Shown here: piece after piece, positions 21,201 to 30,035 of the stretch
How the letters are laid out: each line of letters starts with the position of its first letter
How positions within the stretch are numbered: the stretch's first letter is position 1
Assembly (NCBI RefSeq): GCF_030247195.1
Contig: NC_080672.1
Location: forward strand, 392,415,037-392,479,036
DNA length: 64,000 nt
Direction: 5' to 3'
Origin: Topomyia yanbarensis
Taxonomy: Eukaryota; Arthropoda; Insecta; Diptera; Culicidae
Made by a program: the position numbers and the translations under genes
The notes under the pieces: generated by a model
Seen by the model: the letters and a program-made list of their open reading frames with translations, nothing else
The model's database searches: none
What the model was told of the DNA's origin: nothing

Positions 21201-23882
21201 TTCATGAATTTACACCATCTCATGAAGGTTTAGCTTAACTTAGGACGAACGGGAAATGCTGTTGCGGCGGCTACGGTGCTCAACAAATTACATTTTGAAA
21301 CAGCGCGCATATAGCTCTACGAATAATATTAGAAACCACTATGTTTTACACTCTTTTCGCAAGATGTTTACTCATCATCTTATAAAATGATGGTTTTCCT
21401 TCATTTTCATAAACAATTATCAACAAATTGATCGGTAATTTGGTGTTTAAAAGTCATTTCTACCAATGTTTACAGAAAATATATGCACTATGACAGAACA
21501 GAATCAAATCAGTAACACTTTCCTTCCAGCGCTATCTGCGAGCGGTTTCAACGTAGAATCGCCAATTAGCATGGTCATAGTCGAAATGCTAACGATGTGA
21601 TCATCAAGAAAACGTTAGCCAACCTTAATCGTCTTGAAAACAGTCGAATAGTAGTTGAGAACAATTTAAAGCAACATCTGATGTTGCTCTAACTGTTTAT
21701 AATTAAAGACAGCATATATAGATGAATCCGCCATCCAGCCTTGTTTGCATATCGTGCATAATTACGCTGACTTTCCCCATTCACCCACTTCAAAACCGAT
21801 TCGTATTCCACGGAACACGCCAAATCGATCAACTCGAGCCTAGATTTTTGGAAAATAAAAAATAGGATCGTTTCAGGCTGATGTAAAAGTAAAAGCTACC
21901 AGAAAAAGAACTTTTGTCATACCCTCGAAAAATCCGAAACATTTTCGGTGATTAGTTGACAAAACCTACTGTTGAATCAATATCTCAAAGCTACGTTTGG
22001 ATACCATGTTCACCACATTTTGTAAATCATTTCAAACGCGATTTGTGTTTCGTTAAATTAATGTTTACATGTAAAATTAACAATACGTATTTACTATAAC
22101 CGGTGGCGGTTGTTGGGATTTAGCTTAAACCTTTTTTGCCTCACACGTACGCCATATCATTCAACGGAGTAGATCGTTTCTCAAAATAGTCATGAAAGCT
22201 TTTGTCGTCATCACAATGCAAGCTTACGTTTTATACAGTAATAATCCGCAATGAAACCCCTTCAACAGGTATCGACTCCTTCGGTCTTGGCTTGTTCCTC
22301 CAACAGCACATGATCAAGCGCATGATCGCTTCCTACGTCGGCGAAAATGCCGAATTCGAACGGCAGTACCTGACCGGCGAGTTGGAGCTGGAGCTGACCC
22401 CACAAGGAACTCTGGCGGAGCGTATCCGTGCTGGTGGAGCGGGAATTCCAGCCTTTTTCACACCAACTGCCTACGGAACATTGGTTCACGAAGGTGGCGC
22501 ACCGATCAAGTACGGCAAAGACGGATCGGTTGAGATCGCCAGTCAGCCTCGACCGATGCAGATGTTCAACGGAAAACCGTACATTATGGAAGAAGCCATC
22601 GTAGGTGATTTTGCGCTAATTAAAGCTCACGTTGCGGATGAGTCGGGCAATCTAATATTCAACAAATCAGCACGAAACTTCAACCCGACCATGTGCAAAG
22701 CAGCTAAAACTACCATCGTTGAGGTGGAGGAAATTGTTCCTGTAGGATCCCTGAATCCTGACCAGGTGCACATGCCCAGCGTGTTTGTGCATCGCATCAT
22801 CAAGGGAGCTAAGTACGAAAAGCCAATCGAACGACTAAGGATACGCGAGAGTAAAAAAGTCGGTTCCGTTGTGGCTTCCACGCCCGCTGCTAAGCAGCGG
22901 GAGAGAATTGTCCGACGTGTCGCACTGGAGTACAAAGATGGAATGCACATTAACCTGGGTATCGGTATTCCAGTATTATCTTCCAACTACATCAAAGGAA
23001 TCAACGTGCTGTTACAGTCAGAGAACGGCATCCTTGGACTTGGTCCCTTCCCGGAGAAACACGAAGTCGATCCGGATCTGATCAATGCTGGCAAGGAGAG
23101 CGTTACCGTATTGCCGGGAGCATCCTACTTTTCGTCGGACGACAGCTTTTCCATGATTCGCGGTGGACACATCGATATCACCGTGCTCGGTGCGATGCAA
23201 GTGTCGCAGTTTGGAGACCTGGCCAACTGGATGATTCCTGTGAGTATAGTGGGGTTATAATAATCTATGGTAACACTATTAAATTTAGTGAAGATATTAA
23301 CATTTTAGAGTGCTGACTTGAGCATTGTATTAATAAGATATGCATATCTTCTGAGTCCCCCGATAAGAGCTAATACAAAGTACTTAATGTTATTTATTAA
23401 GTGTGTATTACCACGATTTCCATACTTATAATTCAGGCAATCCTATAGTTTTATATCCATAATTAACTCTTTCTCTTAGAGAACTGAACAAAAATTGATA
23501 GAATAGGTTGAAACTTATTTAATTCTCCCGCTAATTCATATTATCAAATACTTCCATTTTTCTACAGGGCCGTTTGGTGAAAGGTATGGGTGGCGCTATG
23601 GATCTCGTGTCCGCACCGGACACCAAGTGTATCGTAACGATGGAACACAATGCCAAGGACGGTTCGCACAAAATCCTCGCCGACTGCACGCTGCCAGTGA
23701 CGGGTAAGAATTGTGTCGATATGGTCATCACGGAGAAAGCGGTGTTCAACGTTGACAAGGAACGGGGTCTCATACTGATGGAAATCGCCGATGGCATTAC
23801 GGTGGAAGAAATAATCACCAGCACCGGTTGCAATTTCGAAGTCTCACCGGATTTGAAACCGATGGGTCAGGTACCGGAGTGA
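210..23882 (+). CDS. OXCT1: Succinyl-CoA:3-ketoacid CoA-transferase, mitochondrial (SCOT); four-exon gene
   Basis: The enzyme moves CoA from succinyl-CoA to acetoacetate in the mitochondrial matrix, the committing step of ketone-body use. The coding sequence joins 210-284, 1984-2176, 22269-23239 and 23568-23882, giving 1554 nt or about 517 residues, the usual length for the family. All junctions are GT-AG and keep frame: introns 1 and 3 are phase 0, intron 2 is phase 1. Residues 1 to about 35 are basic and lack acidic residues, with an RYS-T cleavage-like site, as in a mitochondrial presequence. The CoA-transferase glycine-rich signature ([12 protein letters not shown]) is in exon 2. The second signature (LQSENGILG) is in exon 3; its Glu, about residue 341, is the known catalytic glutamate of the family. 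Intron 2 is about 20 kb and full of transposons. No frameshift or stop is seen in the spliced frame. Identification is near certain; the first ATG is inferred. Confidence 0.96.
285..1983 (+). other. SCOT intron 1
   Basis: The intron runs from GTAAGT at 285 to the CAG ending at 1983. It is AT-rich and non-coding. It contains a short hairpin around 1251-1304, whose arms read roughly CGCAAGTCAGTCCCAT and ATGGGACTGACTTACG, probably a remnant of a small inverted-repeat element. I see no gene in it. Confidence 0.75.
1984..2176 (+). CDS. OXCT1: SCOT exon 2 (first CoA-transferase signature)
   Basis: The exon follows a pyrimidine-rich tract and CAG at 1981-1983 and ends in a G before the donor GTGAGT at 2177 (phase 1). 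It encodes the end of the presequence ([10 protein letters not shown]) and the start of the mature enzyme, through the glycine-rich motif [12 protein letters not shown] to VVSNNAG. The split Gly codon is completed by GT at the start of exon 3. The open frame continues into the intron to about 2277, but the sequence past 2176 no longer resembles the family. Confidence 0.95.
3265..3655. repeat. Foldback element, about 390 bp
   Basis: The arms at about 3265-3380 and 3555-3655 are inverted copies: GAAATTCAGTCGCTAGG on one side matches CCTAGCGACTGAATTC on the other, and both ends carry GCTTTATTTG. The inner part also pairs weakly. This is a non-coding MITE or foldback element. The target duplication is not clear. 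Confidence 0.7.
3930..4580. repeat. Tandem 110-130-bp units with inverted copies
   Basis: Three forward units (about 3932-4265) share the pieces TATGGGTATTTTCGG, ATCGATGTCTTGA and ATCCAAGATGGCG. About two units in the opposite orientation follow at 4330-4580 (CGCCATCTTGGATTTC, ACCCATTTTGTTAGGG). The block is therefore a head-to-head array of a satellite-like unit. Nothing coding is evident; the short frames through it are incidental. Confidence 0.65.
4753..5652. mobile_element. TTAA-flanked inverted-repeat element interrupted by a SINE
   Basis: Both ends read TTAAGGGGTTACAC (left 4753-4766; right the reverse complement, ending 5652), with TIR similarity of about 22 bp. TTAA at both flanks suggests a TTAA target, as in piggyBac-like elements, but the termini are not diagnostic and no transposase is present. 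The element is about 0.72 kb without the SINE at 5334-5500. It is most likely a non-autonomous MITE. Confidence 0.7.
5334..5500 (+). mobile_element. tRNA-derived SINE (mosquito Feilai-like type)
   Basis: A pol III-type head at 5334-5411 resembles a tRNA: acceptor-like TGCGGG pairs with CCCGCA, the A box is around TAGCGTAGATGG, and the B box is GGTTCGAGTCCCG. It is followed by a non-tRNA body (AGGGTTAGAAATTTT...) and a short A-rich tail. The direct repeat AGGCGTTGCGG at 5328-5338 and 5501-5511 flanks the copy and is its target-site duplication. The A and B boxes mark the internal promoter. It is a retroposed SINE and not a functional tRNA gene. The family name is from memory. Confidence 0.85.
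6425..7130 (+). mobile_element. mariner/Tc1-superfamily element with about 80-bp TIRs, transposase decayed
   Basis: The element starts CAGGGTG and ends CACCCTG, flanked by TA at 6423-6424 and 7131-7132. The first 80 bp match the reverse complement of the last 80 bp closely, including ATTGAACAACT and CCATTTTTCA. Internal + strand sequence around 6718-6990 reads in shifting frames as parts of a DDE transposase: [16 protein letters not shown], then [16 protein letters not shown], then a C-terminal part. At 706 bp it is shorter than an autonomous element, so it has an internal deletion as well as frameshifts. The superfamily is firm; the family is not assigned. Confidence 0.85.
7595..7835 (-). 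repeat. Dispersed MITE-like repeat, copy 1
   Basis: This stretch is the reverse complement of 37301-37540, sharing GGGACATCACGTTTGA, GTGTCGGTTTCT and CTATTCCGACAA. Related but more diverged copies are at 8138-8292 plus 11494-11560, and at 38141-38492. No coding potential is seen. Confidence 0.7.
8138..8292 (+). repeat. Dispersed MITE-like repeat, copy 2, left half (split by hAT element)
   Basis: The sequence from GCGTTTCGACTTCGTC to CTGATGAGACATA is a diverged copy of the family also seen near 7.6, 37.3 and 38.2 kb. Its right half resumes at 11494 (GAGACATACTGAAATCG...CAGCTACGCAGG), so the 3.2-kb element between them inserted into it. Confidence 0.65.
8291..11493. mobile_element. hAT-like non-autonomous transposon, about 3.2 kb
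   Basis: The ends are inverted: TAGAGATGGGTGGGTA at 8291 and TACCCGTACCCGCCCATCTCTA ending at 11493 (the right end given here as two joined motifs, TACCCGTACCCG and CCCATCTCTA). Both subterminal regions hold arrays of ACCCG/CCCGA words. The flanking repeat supplies GAGACATA at 8285-8292 and 11494-11501, an 8-bp target duplication overlapping the terminal TA. The 8-bp duplication and TAGAGATGGG-type TIR fit the hAT superfamily. No transposase frame is recognisable. The interior holds a large imperfect palindrome. Confidence 0.75.
8770..10540. repeat. Large imperfect palindrome inside the hAT-like element
   Basis: The outer arms at about 8770-9075 and 10245-10535 are inverted copies: TTTTAGTGCGACTAAT on one side matches ATTAGTCGCACTAAAA on the other. 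The inner arms at about 9130-9230 and 9780-9880 are also inverted (AATTCGTTGTAAAC against GTTTACAACGAATT; TTTACACGTGT against ACACGTGTAAA). The loop is about 550 bp. Arms are diverged and of unequal spacing. Confidence 0.75.
11494..11560 (+). repeat. Dispersed MITE-like repeat, copy 2, right half
   Basis: The repeat continues after the hAT-like insertion with GAGACATACTGAAATCG and then CAGCTACGCAGG...ATGCAATATT, matching the equivalent part at 38365-38400. Confidence 0.6.
11570..13690. other. Intronic stretch with no recognised gene
   Basis: I see only short open frames with no family resemblance. GC content rises locally near 11.95-12.2 and 12.8-13.0 kb, which could be old transposon pieces. 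No RNA gene or splice-competent host exon could be supported. Confidence 0.5.
13805..14990. repeat. Foldback element with duplicated interior
   Basis: The arms at 13805-14020 and 14770-14990 are inverted copies: CGATTACTGTATTTTATACAG, given as CGATTACTG and TATTTTATACAG, appears opposite CTGTATAAAATA and CAGTAATCG; GTGTCATTTTTCACAAA appears opposite TTTGTGAAAAATGACAC. Weaker similarity continues outward to about 13690 and 15110. The interior has two diverged direct copies of about 300 bp (about 14100-14400 and 14425-14710), sharing TTTTAAATCAAAATG, CGAGATATTT and AAGTTATTCGCGTT. No coding function is seen. Confidence 0.75.
15445..17856 (-). mobile_element. R1-like LINE, degenerate, minus strand
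   Basis: Read on the minus strand, 17856-17398 encodes the start of the reverse transcriptase domain ([13 protein letters not shown], then [13 protein letters not shown]). The piece 17401-17201 holds the palm motif [12 protein letters not shown]. The piece 16250-16054 has the C-terminal CCHC-like finger [18 protein letters not shown]. Stops and frameshifts separate these parts. A TA-flanked MITE (16287-16677) splits the C-terminal region. The GC-rich tail at 15445-16050 resembles 41560-41930, next to the second R1-like copy, so it is probably the 3' UTR. The endonuclease domain and 5' part are missing. The true 3' end is uncertain and may reach about 15.2 kb. Confidence 0.8.
16287..16677. mobile_element. 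TA-flanked MITE inserted in the R1-like element
   Basis: The ends read CACAGAAAAAAATA and TATTTTTTGGTGTG, approximate inverted repeats, flanked by TA at 16285-16286 and 16678-16679. Removing it rejoins the minus-strand LINE sequence as [11 protein letters not shown], a typical R1-family stretch, which confirms the borders. A 5'-truncated relative lies at 34678-34924. Confidence 0.75.
18230..19700 (+). mobile_element. jockey-like LINE fragment with reverse transcriptase, plus strand
   Basis: The + strand encodes reverse transcriptase motifs in several frames. These are [12 protein letters not shown] near 18295, [19 protein letters not shown] near 18417, and then one open frame at 18520-18969 with [41 protein letters not shown] and the catalytic [10 protein letters not shown]. 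The stretch 19272-19694 holds the C-terminal thumb-like region ending in FKNRLLKSS. At least three frame breaks make it inactive. The endonuclease domain is missing. Assignment to a jockey/CR1-type clade is from motif memory; a second copy of a similar element is at 61.8-63.5 kb. Confidence 0.85.
20735..21563. repeat. Dispersed repeat, copy A (pair with 29150-29815)
   Basis: The stretch shares long, nearly identical runs with 29150-29815 in the same orientation, such as GGCGATTTGCGGCAAA, GATTCAGCTCATGA, AAGGATCGGCTGTG and ATGACAGAACAGAATC. Copy A is the longer one. No coding frame is convincing. It may be an internal part of a larger transposon. Confidence 0.75.
22269..23239 (+). CDS. OXCT1: SCOT exon 3 (catalytic core)
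   Basis: The exon begins after TTCAACAG with GT completing the Gly codon split by intron 2, then reads [12 protein letters not shown]. It ends with ...NWMIP before the donor GTGAGT at 23240 (phase 0). It carries most of the enzyme: the end of the first domain, the linker, and the second domain with the signature LQSENGILG, including the catalytic Glu at codon 23021-23023. The open frame upstream to 22202 lies in the intron and has no family similarity. GC content and codon use are clearly higher than in the surrounding intron. Confidence 0.97.
23240..23567 (+). other. SCOT intron 3
   Basis: A short 328-bp, AT-rich intron lies between donor GTGAGT (23240) and an acceptor with a pyrimidine tract ending CTACAG at 23567. 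Nothing else is seen in it. Confidence 0.93.
23568..23882 (+). CDS. OXCT1: SCOT exon 4 (C terminus and stop)
   Basis: The exon starts with GGC CGT and encodes [15 protein letters not shown], which follows ...NWMIP as in all SCOT proteins. It ends with ...LKPMGQVPE and TGA at 23880-23882. The 104 residues complete the second CoA-transferase domain. No truncation is seen. Confidence 0.97.
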   Translation, partial: GRLVKGMGGAMDLVSAPDTKCIVTMEHNAKDGSHKILADCTLPVTGKNCVDMVITEKAVFNVDKERGLILMEIADGITVEEIITSTGCNFEVSPDLKPMGQVPE

Positions 23883-24165
23883 GCGGGATTGGTGGTTGTT
23901 TAGGTTGTAATTGATATATGCTCTACGTAATGATGCGGTATCTCACACATTGCTGGGAAATATGTGGATCATGTGAAAGACCTCAGGAACGGGCACTTTT
24001 TAATCAGTTGTGTCATTGTTCTTCATTTGCCTTTTGAAGATTATTAGGGTTAGTAAGTGACACACTATCGTGTTAGTGTATAAAGCTGTTTTTGTTACTG
24101 CAGTTACAAAGTACGCATAATTGGTCGAATTTTTAATCCGATATACAAGGTATACAACGTACTAA

Positions 24166-24171
24166 AATAAA
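24166..24171 (+). terminator. AATAAA polyadenylation signal of the SCOT gene
   Basis: AATAAA lies about 285 nt after the SCOT stop codon and gives a reasonable 3' UTR. It is the first canonical signal after the stop that I found. Confidence 0.6.
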
Positions 24172-24209
24172 TAACGTAGAGAAACTAGTTACTGAAACGG
24201 TTCTGACCA

Positions 24210-25620
24210 GTTTGAAGATGCAGATGGTGTTATCTGAGAGCTATTTTTTTGTTACTCAAGATGAAAAAATCAGTTGACGACGTTAGGTTCCTTACTAATA
24301 TGGCTAGTGTTTTTAAGCGAACCTGATTTACAATATCAGTGACAACAGCAACTTTGCACGAAAGAGGGATTCGTTCGTCCTGAGGCTGAAAGCTTCTCAG
24401 TTTCAGTGAAATTGTAATACGTAAAGCGATATGACGGATCCTTTGGTACCTGGTTTGAAGGTACGTACTTGACACATTGTATTGTTATTAATTTATATGG
24501 CTCGAGTAATTCCGTGGGCTTGGCGGTGGACTCCAGACTATAATTATTCACGGCTTACATATACTAGGCTAGCTCGTTCGAGTGTAAACATTTGACGAGC
24601 GCGCGTCAAATCGTCGGCGAAAACAATTACATGGAATTCATATATTATTTACTGCTAATGAATAATCGGCAGCTGATAAATTTCAAGGAAGCTATGTCGA
24701 TGTCCAAAACCTTTGCTGTGAACAGAAAATTACGGTGGGATATGTTTTCTATGGCATGCAGCCAAATCCCCAATTTACGCTAATAATCACATAGATGCAC
24801 TGATTATCCACTGCGTCTGGTGTAATTATGGTGTAATGTAAGTCAAGAATCCATTGCACACTATTTTTTTTTGTTTATCTCAACGATTTCTCTGACGTCG
24901 CCGAAAACTGTCAGTTCGCGGAGTAGCAAGCCTCGTTTCTGTGAGTCGTGATAATTATTTATGCTTGGAGATCTGTAGCTTGGAGACCTCGGATTCTGGT
25001 GATCCCTAGAATCTAGTAGCAACACGGTGCGTGCTTCAGGTGGTAGATAGAAGCTAAGCGATACCCTGACGACTGGCAGATTGAATTATATTTTCTGTCA
25101 ATTCAACTAGATTCCGGCCGATGCAGTATTCTATGGTTGTTGGTTCATTACACATAATCAAAGTTAAATATTCAATTTGCACAATATTTTAAAACTTAAG
25201 TGAATTAGTCAAAGTATCGGTAGGGTTCATACCAATTCAACTCCAAATCTAAAGTAAACATCATTCAATTGTACAAGGTATTAAATTTAAAATTTAAGTG
25301 AGCTATCCAAAGTATTGGGACCATATCAATTCAATTGTTCAAAATCTGCCTAGTAATCTTGAAGAACCATCATCCACGTGAACCAAACCGTCAAATAAAG
25401 TTGCTATGTTCCCAAATATAAGCAAATTTAAATACATCCTTCCCGTTCTTTTCTTCTACTTAATTGGCCTATCCTTGTTTTCCTATTAGGTTACTTTTCC
25501 ACTACTCGTGTATTCCAAAAAATGAGTCAATTTATACGCTGCTATTTAGTTTCTGTTCATATTTTTTTCTTTTGTTACGGTATTTTATTTATCCTTGTAT
25601 TACTATATCTTAAGTTAGAT
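24210..25620. other. Intergenic stretch, no gene recognised
   Basis: AT-rich DNA without a family-like open frame. About 25160-25345 contains two diverged direct copies of a roughly 100-bp unit (AATTTAAGTGA-type and CAATTCAA-type words). Confidence 0.5.
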
Positions 25621-26460
25621 TCATACTAACACTCACTAATACAATCAATTGCATATTCTCTCATATACACTCACAATCTCATCCAAAACGCAAAAACGCC
25701 CCTAGCCTTCGCGATAACACAAACCTGGTCACAAACGCGAACATACAATTTTAATCATCCACAAATATTTACGCCCGCAATTTCGTCAACATTGTAACAC
25801 CCCGGTAATTAAGTGAACGTTTCAGCACCTATAGCTTTACAACCGCGGTCTCAAACATTAACCCACTATTCGCGCGATCATGAATCGGTTACGTCCGGAA
25901 GTCTACTCTCGATCAGCCTAGACGCATGCCTTCAGTTGGAACAATAAAAAATGACGCTCATATTCACTAGACAACACGTTGCTCTACTATACACTAAAAA
26001 CTAATTATGATATTCACGGTCCGCGAGCGATCGTTCAAGAGTACACACGAATATGAGTATGGTCACACGATTATAAAATCGAATTTATGCGCGTAAAGTT
26101 AAATACACGCTAGCATTCCAACGCTCGAGCCTTTCGCGATCACAATATTGCACAATTAGTAAACACCAACGCTAGATATGTACCCCTGGACTCGAACGCT
26201 AAAACTTACACTTTCCACGCACACACCACCACAGGACTCAAAATTAGATTTATACATACAAAATCACAAGCAATAATTACAGGTATTCGTCTGGCAACCG
26301 GGGAAGTGCATCTCAAACGCAAAACTTATCATTTCAATGACGGCCCTCGATCTGCGTGTCCTGTGTTCAAGATACCATAGCTTCGTCCGTCAGGTCAAGG
26401 ACGAATGAAACCCGCTAGCCACCACCACCCTCGGCCCTACCTGCCCGTAAAGGGAAAAAA
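25620..26460. other. C-over-G skewed block, possible retroelement UTR
   Basis: For about 800 bp the + strand is rich in A and C and poor in G, with frequent CG dinucleotides, unlike both flanks. There is no long open frame. The block adjoins the minus-strand RTE-like remnant but has no RT coding sequence. It might be an LTR or UTR of an unrecognised retroelement on the minus strand; this is only inference from composition. Confidence 0.35.
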
Positions 26461-26479
26461 AGTTATAAAAGTCCATTAA

Positions 26480-26870
26480 ACTATTTGTCTTGTCAGAGTT
26501 TACAGTCAGTCCGCTTCTCACAGCGTCACTTTTAAAAGGCACAAATATCACTCCCATTGCTCTGCGATCAACGCCAATGCCCGATTTCGTCCATGAAACT
26601 ATGAAGCATGTAAAATATCATGATTATCGACCCTTTTCAGATTTCGGATCACACTTTCGAGCGTTATGTTGAACACTAGGTCAAAGTGTGTATCATCCTG
26701 TTTCAATCTATCAAACGTAACAAACAAGACGTCTCTATTCGACGTCGACTATTGTGACGCTTGATTTTAATCCATCCAGCGTCATACCAATCGACTTAAT
26801 TAGTTTTGTCGAAAAGCCATGTTCAAGCATTTTCTGCAAGAGGTAAGAAATATTGACATCCCCGGGTGAG
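26480..26870 (-). pseudogene. RTE-like reverse transcriptase remnant
   Basis: Translated on the minus strand, this stretch resembles the palm region of RTE-clade reverse transcriptases in broken frames. The pieces are MLEHGFSTKLIKSIGMTLDG near 26835, LKQDDTHFDLVFNITLESVIR near 26700 and VRSGLTVNSDKT near 26500. The last matches the place where the + strand remnant at 46991 begins (IGLAINVSKTKYM). The catalytic YADD-like motif is lost. Multiple stops and frameshifts make it a fossil. Confidence 0.7.
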
Positions 26871-27079
26871 CTTGAAAGAGAAACGAAATTCAATTCATGT
26901 CCCCCCACTGAAGAGGGGTGTTACGGTTGCTTGCCCTCTTCATCCATTCGCTCGATGCAGCGCAATCATTCGACTATGTTCGGCTCAAATTCAACTTCCG
27001 TTGCAAACTGAGTTTTGTTTCTTTACTGACTCTGAGCGGGATTATCGAGCAAAAATGTACCAGACATAGATTACACATT

Positions 27080-29140
27080 TCACTCCTGCACTAGAATGGA
27101 AAAGATGCCATTTACTATTAGAGGTGTGAGCCAATGAAAAATAAAATTATCAGCGGTGTTGGTGCGATTTTGACTGGCGGCAGCGCATCGGCGTGACGCC
27201 GTTCGCTAAAATTGGTAGCGGCGCCGCGGCGCAATACGGCGTGGAATATTTTTTGATTGTGACGGAAAGTAAAAACGATTTCTGTTTAAACCTTGACATG
27301 TTGGCTGTTGTGTCTGCGTGTAACAAAACTAAGGCACTGATGACGTAGCGGGATCATCAACTTACAATATAACACAGCGATTTTCCACCGGGAATTAATT
27401 ATATTTGAGTAAATTTAAATAAATCGCGTTCTATATGACGGAGTTTTTGTGAAGTGAGATATTTTCTGAAAATGGAGTTTAGAATAACGAGTCGCCTTTC
27501 TTCAGTACCATCACCTGCGCAATGCAGTACTGATATCATTTAACACGTAAGGCCAAGCAGAAAGATTCATTTTGCAGAACAATCCCAAACGCGTTGAAGT
27601 GACAGCGTAGGAATTAAGGTTCCTGTGTACATAAAGAAATGACAATGTAGAAGTAAGGTCATAATGACCTATCACCGCGTATTCCTCCTAAGCTAATTTG
27701 CAAAATGCATGTCGCAATACGGAGAAGTAGAATTCATTTTCATATTTGCCAACTAAGGGCAATTAAATAGTGCGTTCCGTGGACGATTTGGCGGCGATTT
27801 AAGAGCGAGTAGGGCGGCAAAAAATGGCGGTAAATCGCCCAAATGCTGCAATTGAGATCGCCCCCAATTTGCCCTCGTTTTGACGGCAAATTCAAGGGCA
27901 AGTAGCGCGTCCAAGTTAGCAAATAGCCCCCCGTTAGCCAGAAAATTTCCCTTTTTGACTGGGATAGTAGAAGAAAACATCTACATATTTAGGGTTTATC
28001 TATTTTTAACGATTTACTGACATTAGTGCAGTCTTCGCACGAATGTGCTATAGAATACTTAACAATCTGTAACTAGAGTCTGTGATATTCTAGAGTCCCG
28101 TACAGAGGAATGCGTAACACTGCCTAAAATGATGCCCTCTTCATTGTTCCTGGCACTCATAGTTTTTGCTGTAACTTTTAGAAAAACTCTAGTAAGAGAA
28201 CTGCGGAGAGAAAAACAGCATTTTTGGCAACGTATGCCCCGGCATTGTATTCAGTTCTTGTCGCCCGGTCTCACGAACACTTCTGCAGCTTCCTGGTTGA
28301 AAACAATCCCATTTGATTTTGCCGTCTTTGTTTATTATTTTCCACCAGCTAGTCACAGTTTATAAAGAACAGTTGCGCAAAGACTGAAGCAAATCTACCT
28401 ATTGAACACTCAAAACGTCTACCTATCACGACACGAAGAATAATAATGCTCGAATGCGTGGGGAGTATCATTATTATGTGATTATAATTATGAGAAAAAA
28501 TTCAATGATATAATATTAACATTTAAATAATGTTAATATTTCGCTTAATGACAATTATTAAAAAATATATGTTCACTGATATTCAAATTTGGCACTATTT
28601 CAAACACCGGAACAGCTTTGGGTAGTGTTAATAATCTTCCACCGACAGTGGAAATATGAAGGTATTTCTCATAGTTAAAGTGCAGCTAAAATTTTGACAA
28701 ATTTGTGTATGCATTCCACTTATACATATGTACCTGTTTCAAATTTATCTTACGCTGCAAATTGTCACGACTGTTTTTTGTCACACCCCAATCAGACGGC
28801 AAGCGGCAAAAATCAATGCATTTCGTTCTTAGTTGCGGATCAGTTGAGAACCGGAAAAAGCTTAAATTCTTTATACGATGTTATTTATCGTACTGATTTT
28901 TAAACACTTAATTTTAAATTTTTAAATGCACAAAGTTAACCTCTAACTGAAGCGTTCGGATTAAGTCATTTGAAATTTAACTAAAAATAAAAAATTTAAA
29001 AAAGACCAATGATTGGTCCAATGTTGCCAATCCTCTTTACGCAACTCTACTATTAAAAACTCTGCAGCTAGTGATGTAGTGTTTGTGTCATGTGCCGTGT
29101 ACGAACATGAGCCGTAGAAGTCTATGGCAACACGTCCAAT
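27080..29140. other. Intergenic stretch with GC-rich patches, no gene recognised
   Basis: Two GC-rich patches stand out. At 27150-27245 there are self-complementary words such as GGCGTGACGCC and GCGGCGCCGC. At 27760-27960 GCGG/CCGC-type and GGGCAA/TTGCCC-type words recur. Both look like pieces of non-coding repeats. Open frames here have no family resemblance. Confidence 0.4.
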
Positions 29141-29149
29141 GTTATAAGG

Positions 29150-29815
29150 ATTGGCGATTTGCGGCAAAACCAGTCATGCGATACCTATGATTCAGCTCAT
29201 GAGCTGGCAAAGTGATACAGTTTGCTTTTTTTCACCCACAAGCTTACCCCTCCCAAAATATGAATGAGACGAAATATGAATGAAATTTAGTTTTATTTGC
29301 AATTATTCTGAAATTCCATAAATAAATTTCAAACTCGAAACCGAGACCTAATCAGTACCAATGTCAAACTCCTTCATATTTTGGACTACATAGGAGATTC
29401 AGTGAAGACTATCAGAGAGAAGGATCGGCTGTGTATAATACAAAGCTGACACTTTCCTGTCAACCGGTTATATTCTTTCCTCGCGTGATATGGAGAGTTT
29501 CATGAATTTAGTTTAACTTAGGAGGAACGAGAAATGATGTTGCGGCGGCTACGGTGCTCAACAAATTACATTACAGCTCTGCGAATAATATTAGAAACCA
29601 CTATGTTTTACACCCTTTTCGCAAGATGTTTACTTATCATCTTATAAAATTATGGTTTTCCTTCATTTTCATAAACAGTTATCAACAAATTGATCGGTGA
29701 TTTGGTGTTTAAAAGTTATTTTTTACCAATGTTTACAGAAAATATATGCACTATGACAGAACAGAATCAAATCAGCAACTTTCTAGCGCTATCTGTGAGC
29801 GGTTTCAACGTACAA
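29150..29815. repeat. Dispersed repeat, copy B (pair with 20735-21563)
   Basis: Same orientation and close sequence match to copy A, but with several internal deletions, for example after TTTTTTCACCC and before GTTTAACTTAGGA. Confidence 0.75.
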
Positions 29816-29909
29816 TCGACAATGGGCAATGTTCGATTGGATTCGTTTTTTGACAGCTAAACGCGAATCCAATCGATCCAAAATGGAGTCTCCGCAGTTC
29901 TCTTTCTAC

Positions 29910-30035
29910 GGCCAATTTTCTTCACTGGATGAAACCCGGTTTTCGCTGAAAACCAGTTTTAGGTTGCTGGTGACGAATTAGCCGAAACCCGGTTTTCAAC
30001 GAAAACCAGTTTTCATCCAACTGAAGAAATTGGCC
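29910..30035. repeat. Inverted repeat with 51-bp arms
   Basis: Arms at 29910-29960 and 29985-30035 start and end GGCCAATTT/AAATTGGCC and carry GGTTTTCGYTGAAAACC. They are separated by a loop of about 24 bp. The structure could fold into a long hairpin; it is probably a small MITE. Confidence 0.75.

Larger units (their letters stand above)
2177..22268 (+). other. SCOT intron 2, about 20 kb, transposon-filled
   Basis: The donor GTGAGT (2177) and acceptor CAG (22266-22268) bound an intron of 20,092 bp, joined in phase 1 to give [11 protein letters not shown], the continuous family sequence. Elements recognised inside are listed separately. The stretches 2.3-3.25, 5.7-6.4, 7.15-7.58, 11.57-13.7 and 21.6-22.25 kb show only AT-rich DNA with short, non-conserved open frames. 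Confidence 0.9.

Noticed and set aside
27150..27245. CpG-rich patch as a possible promoter
   Set aside because: It consists of self-complementary repeat-like words and has no downstream coding exon on either strand.
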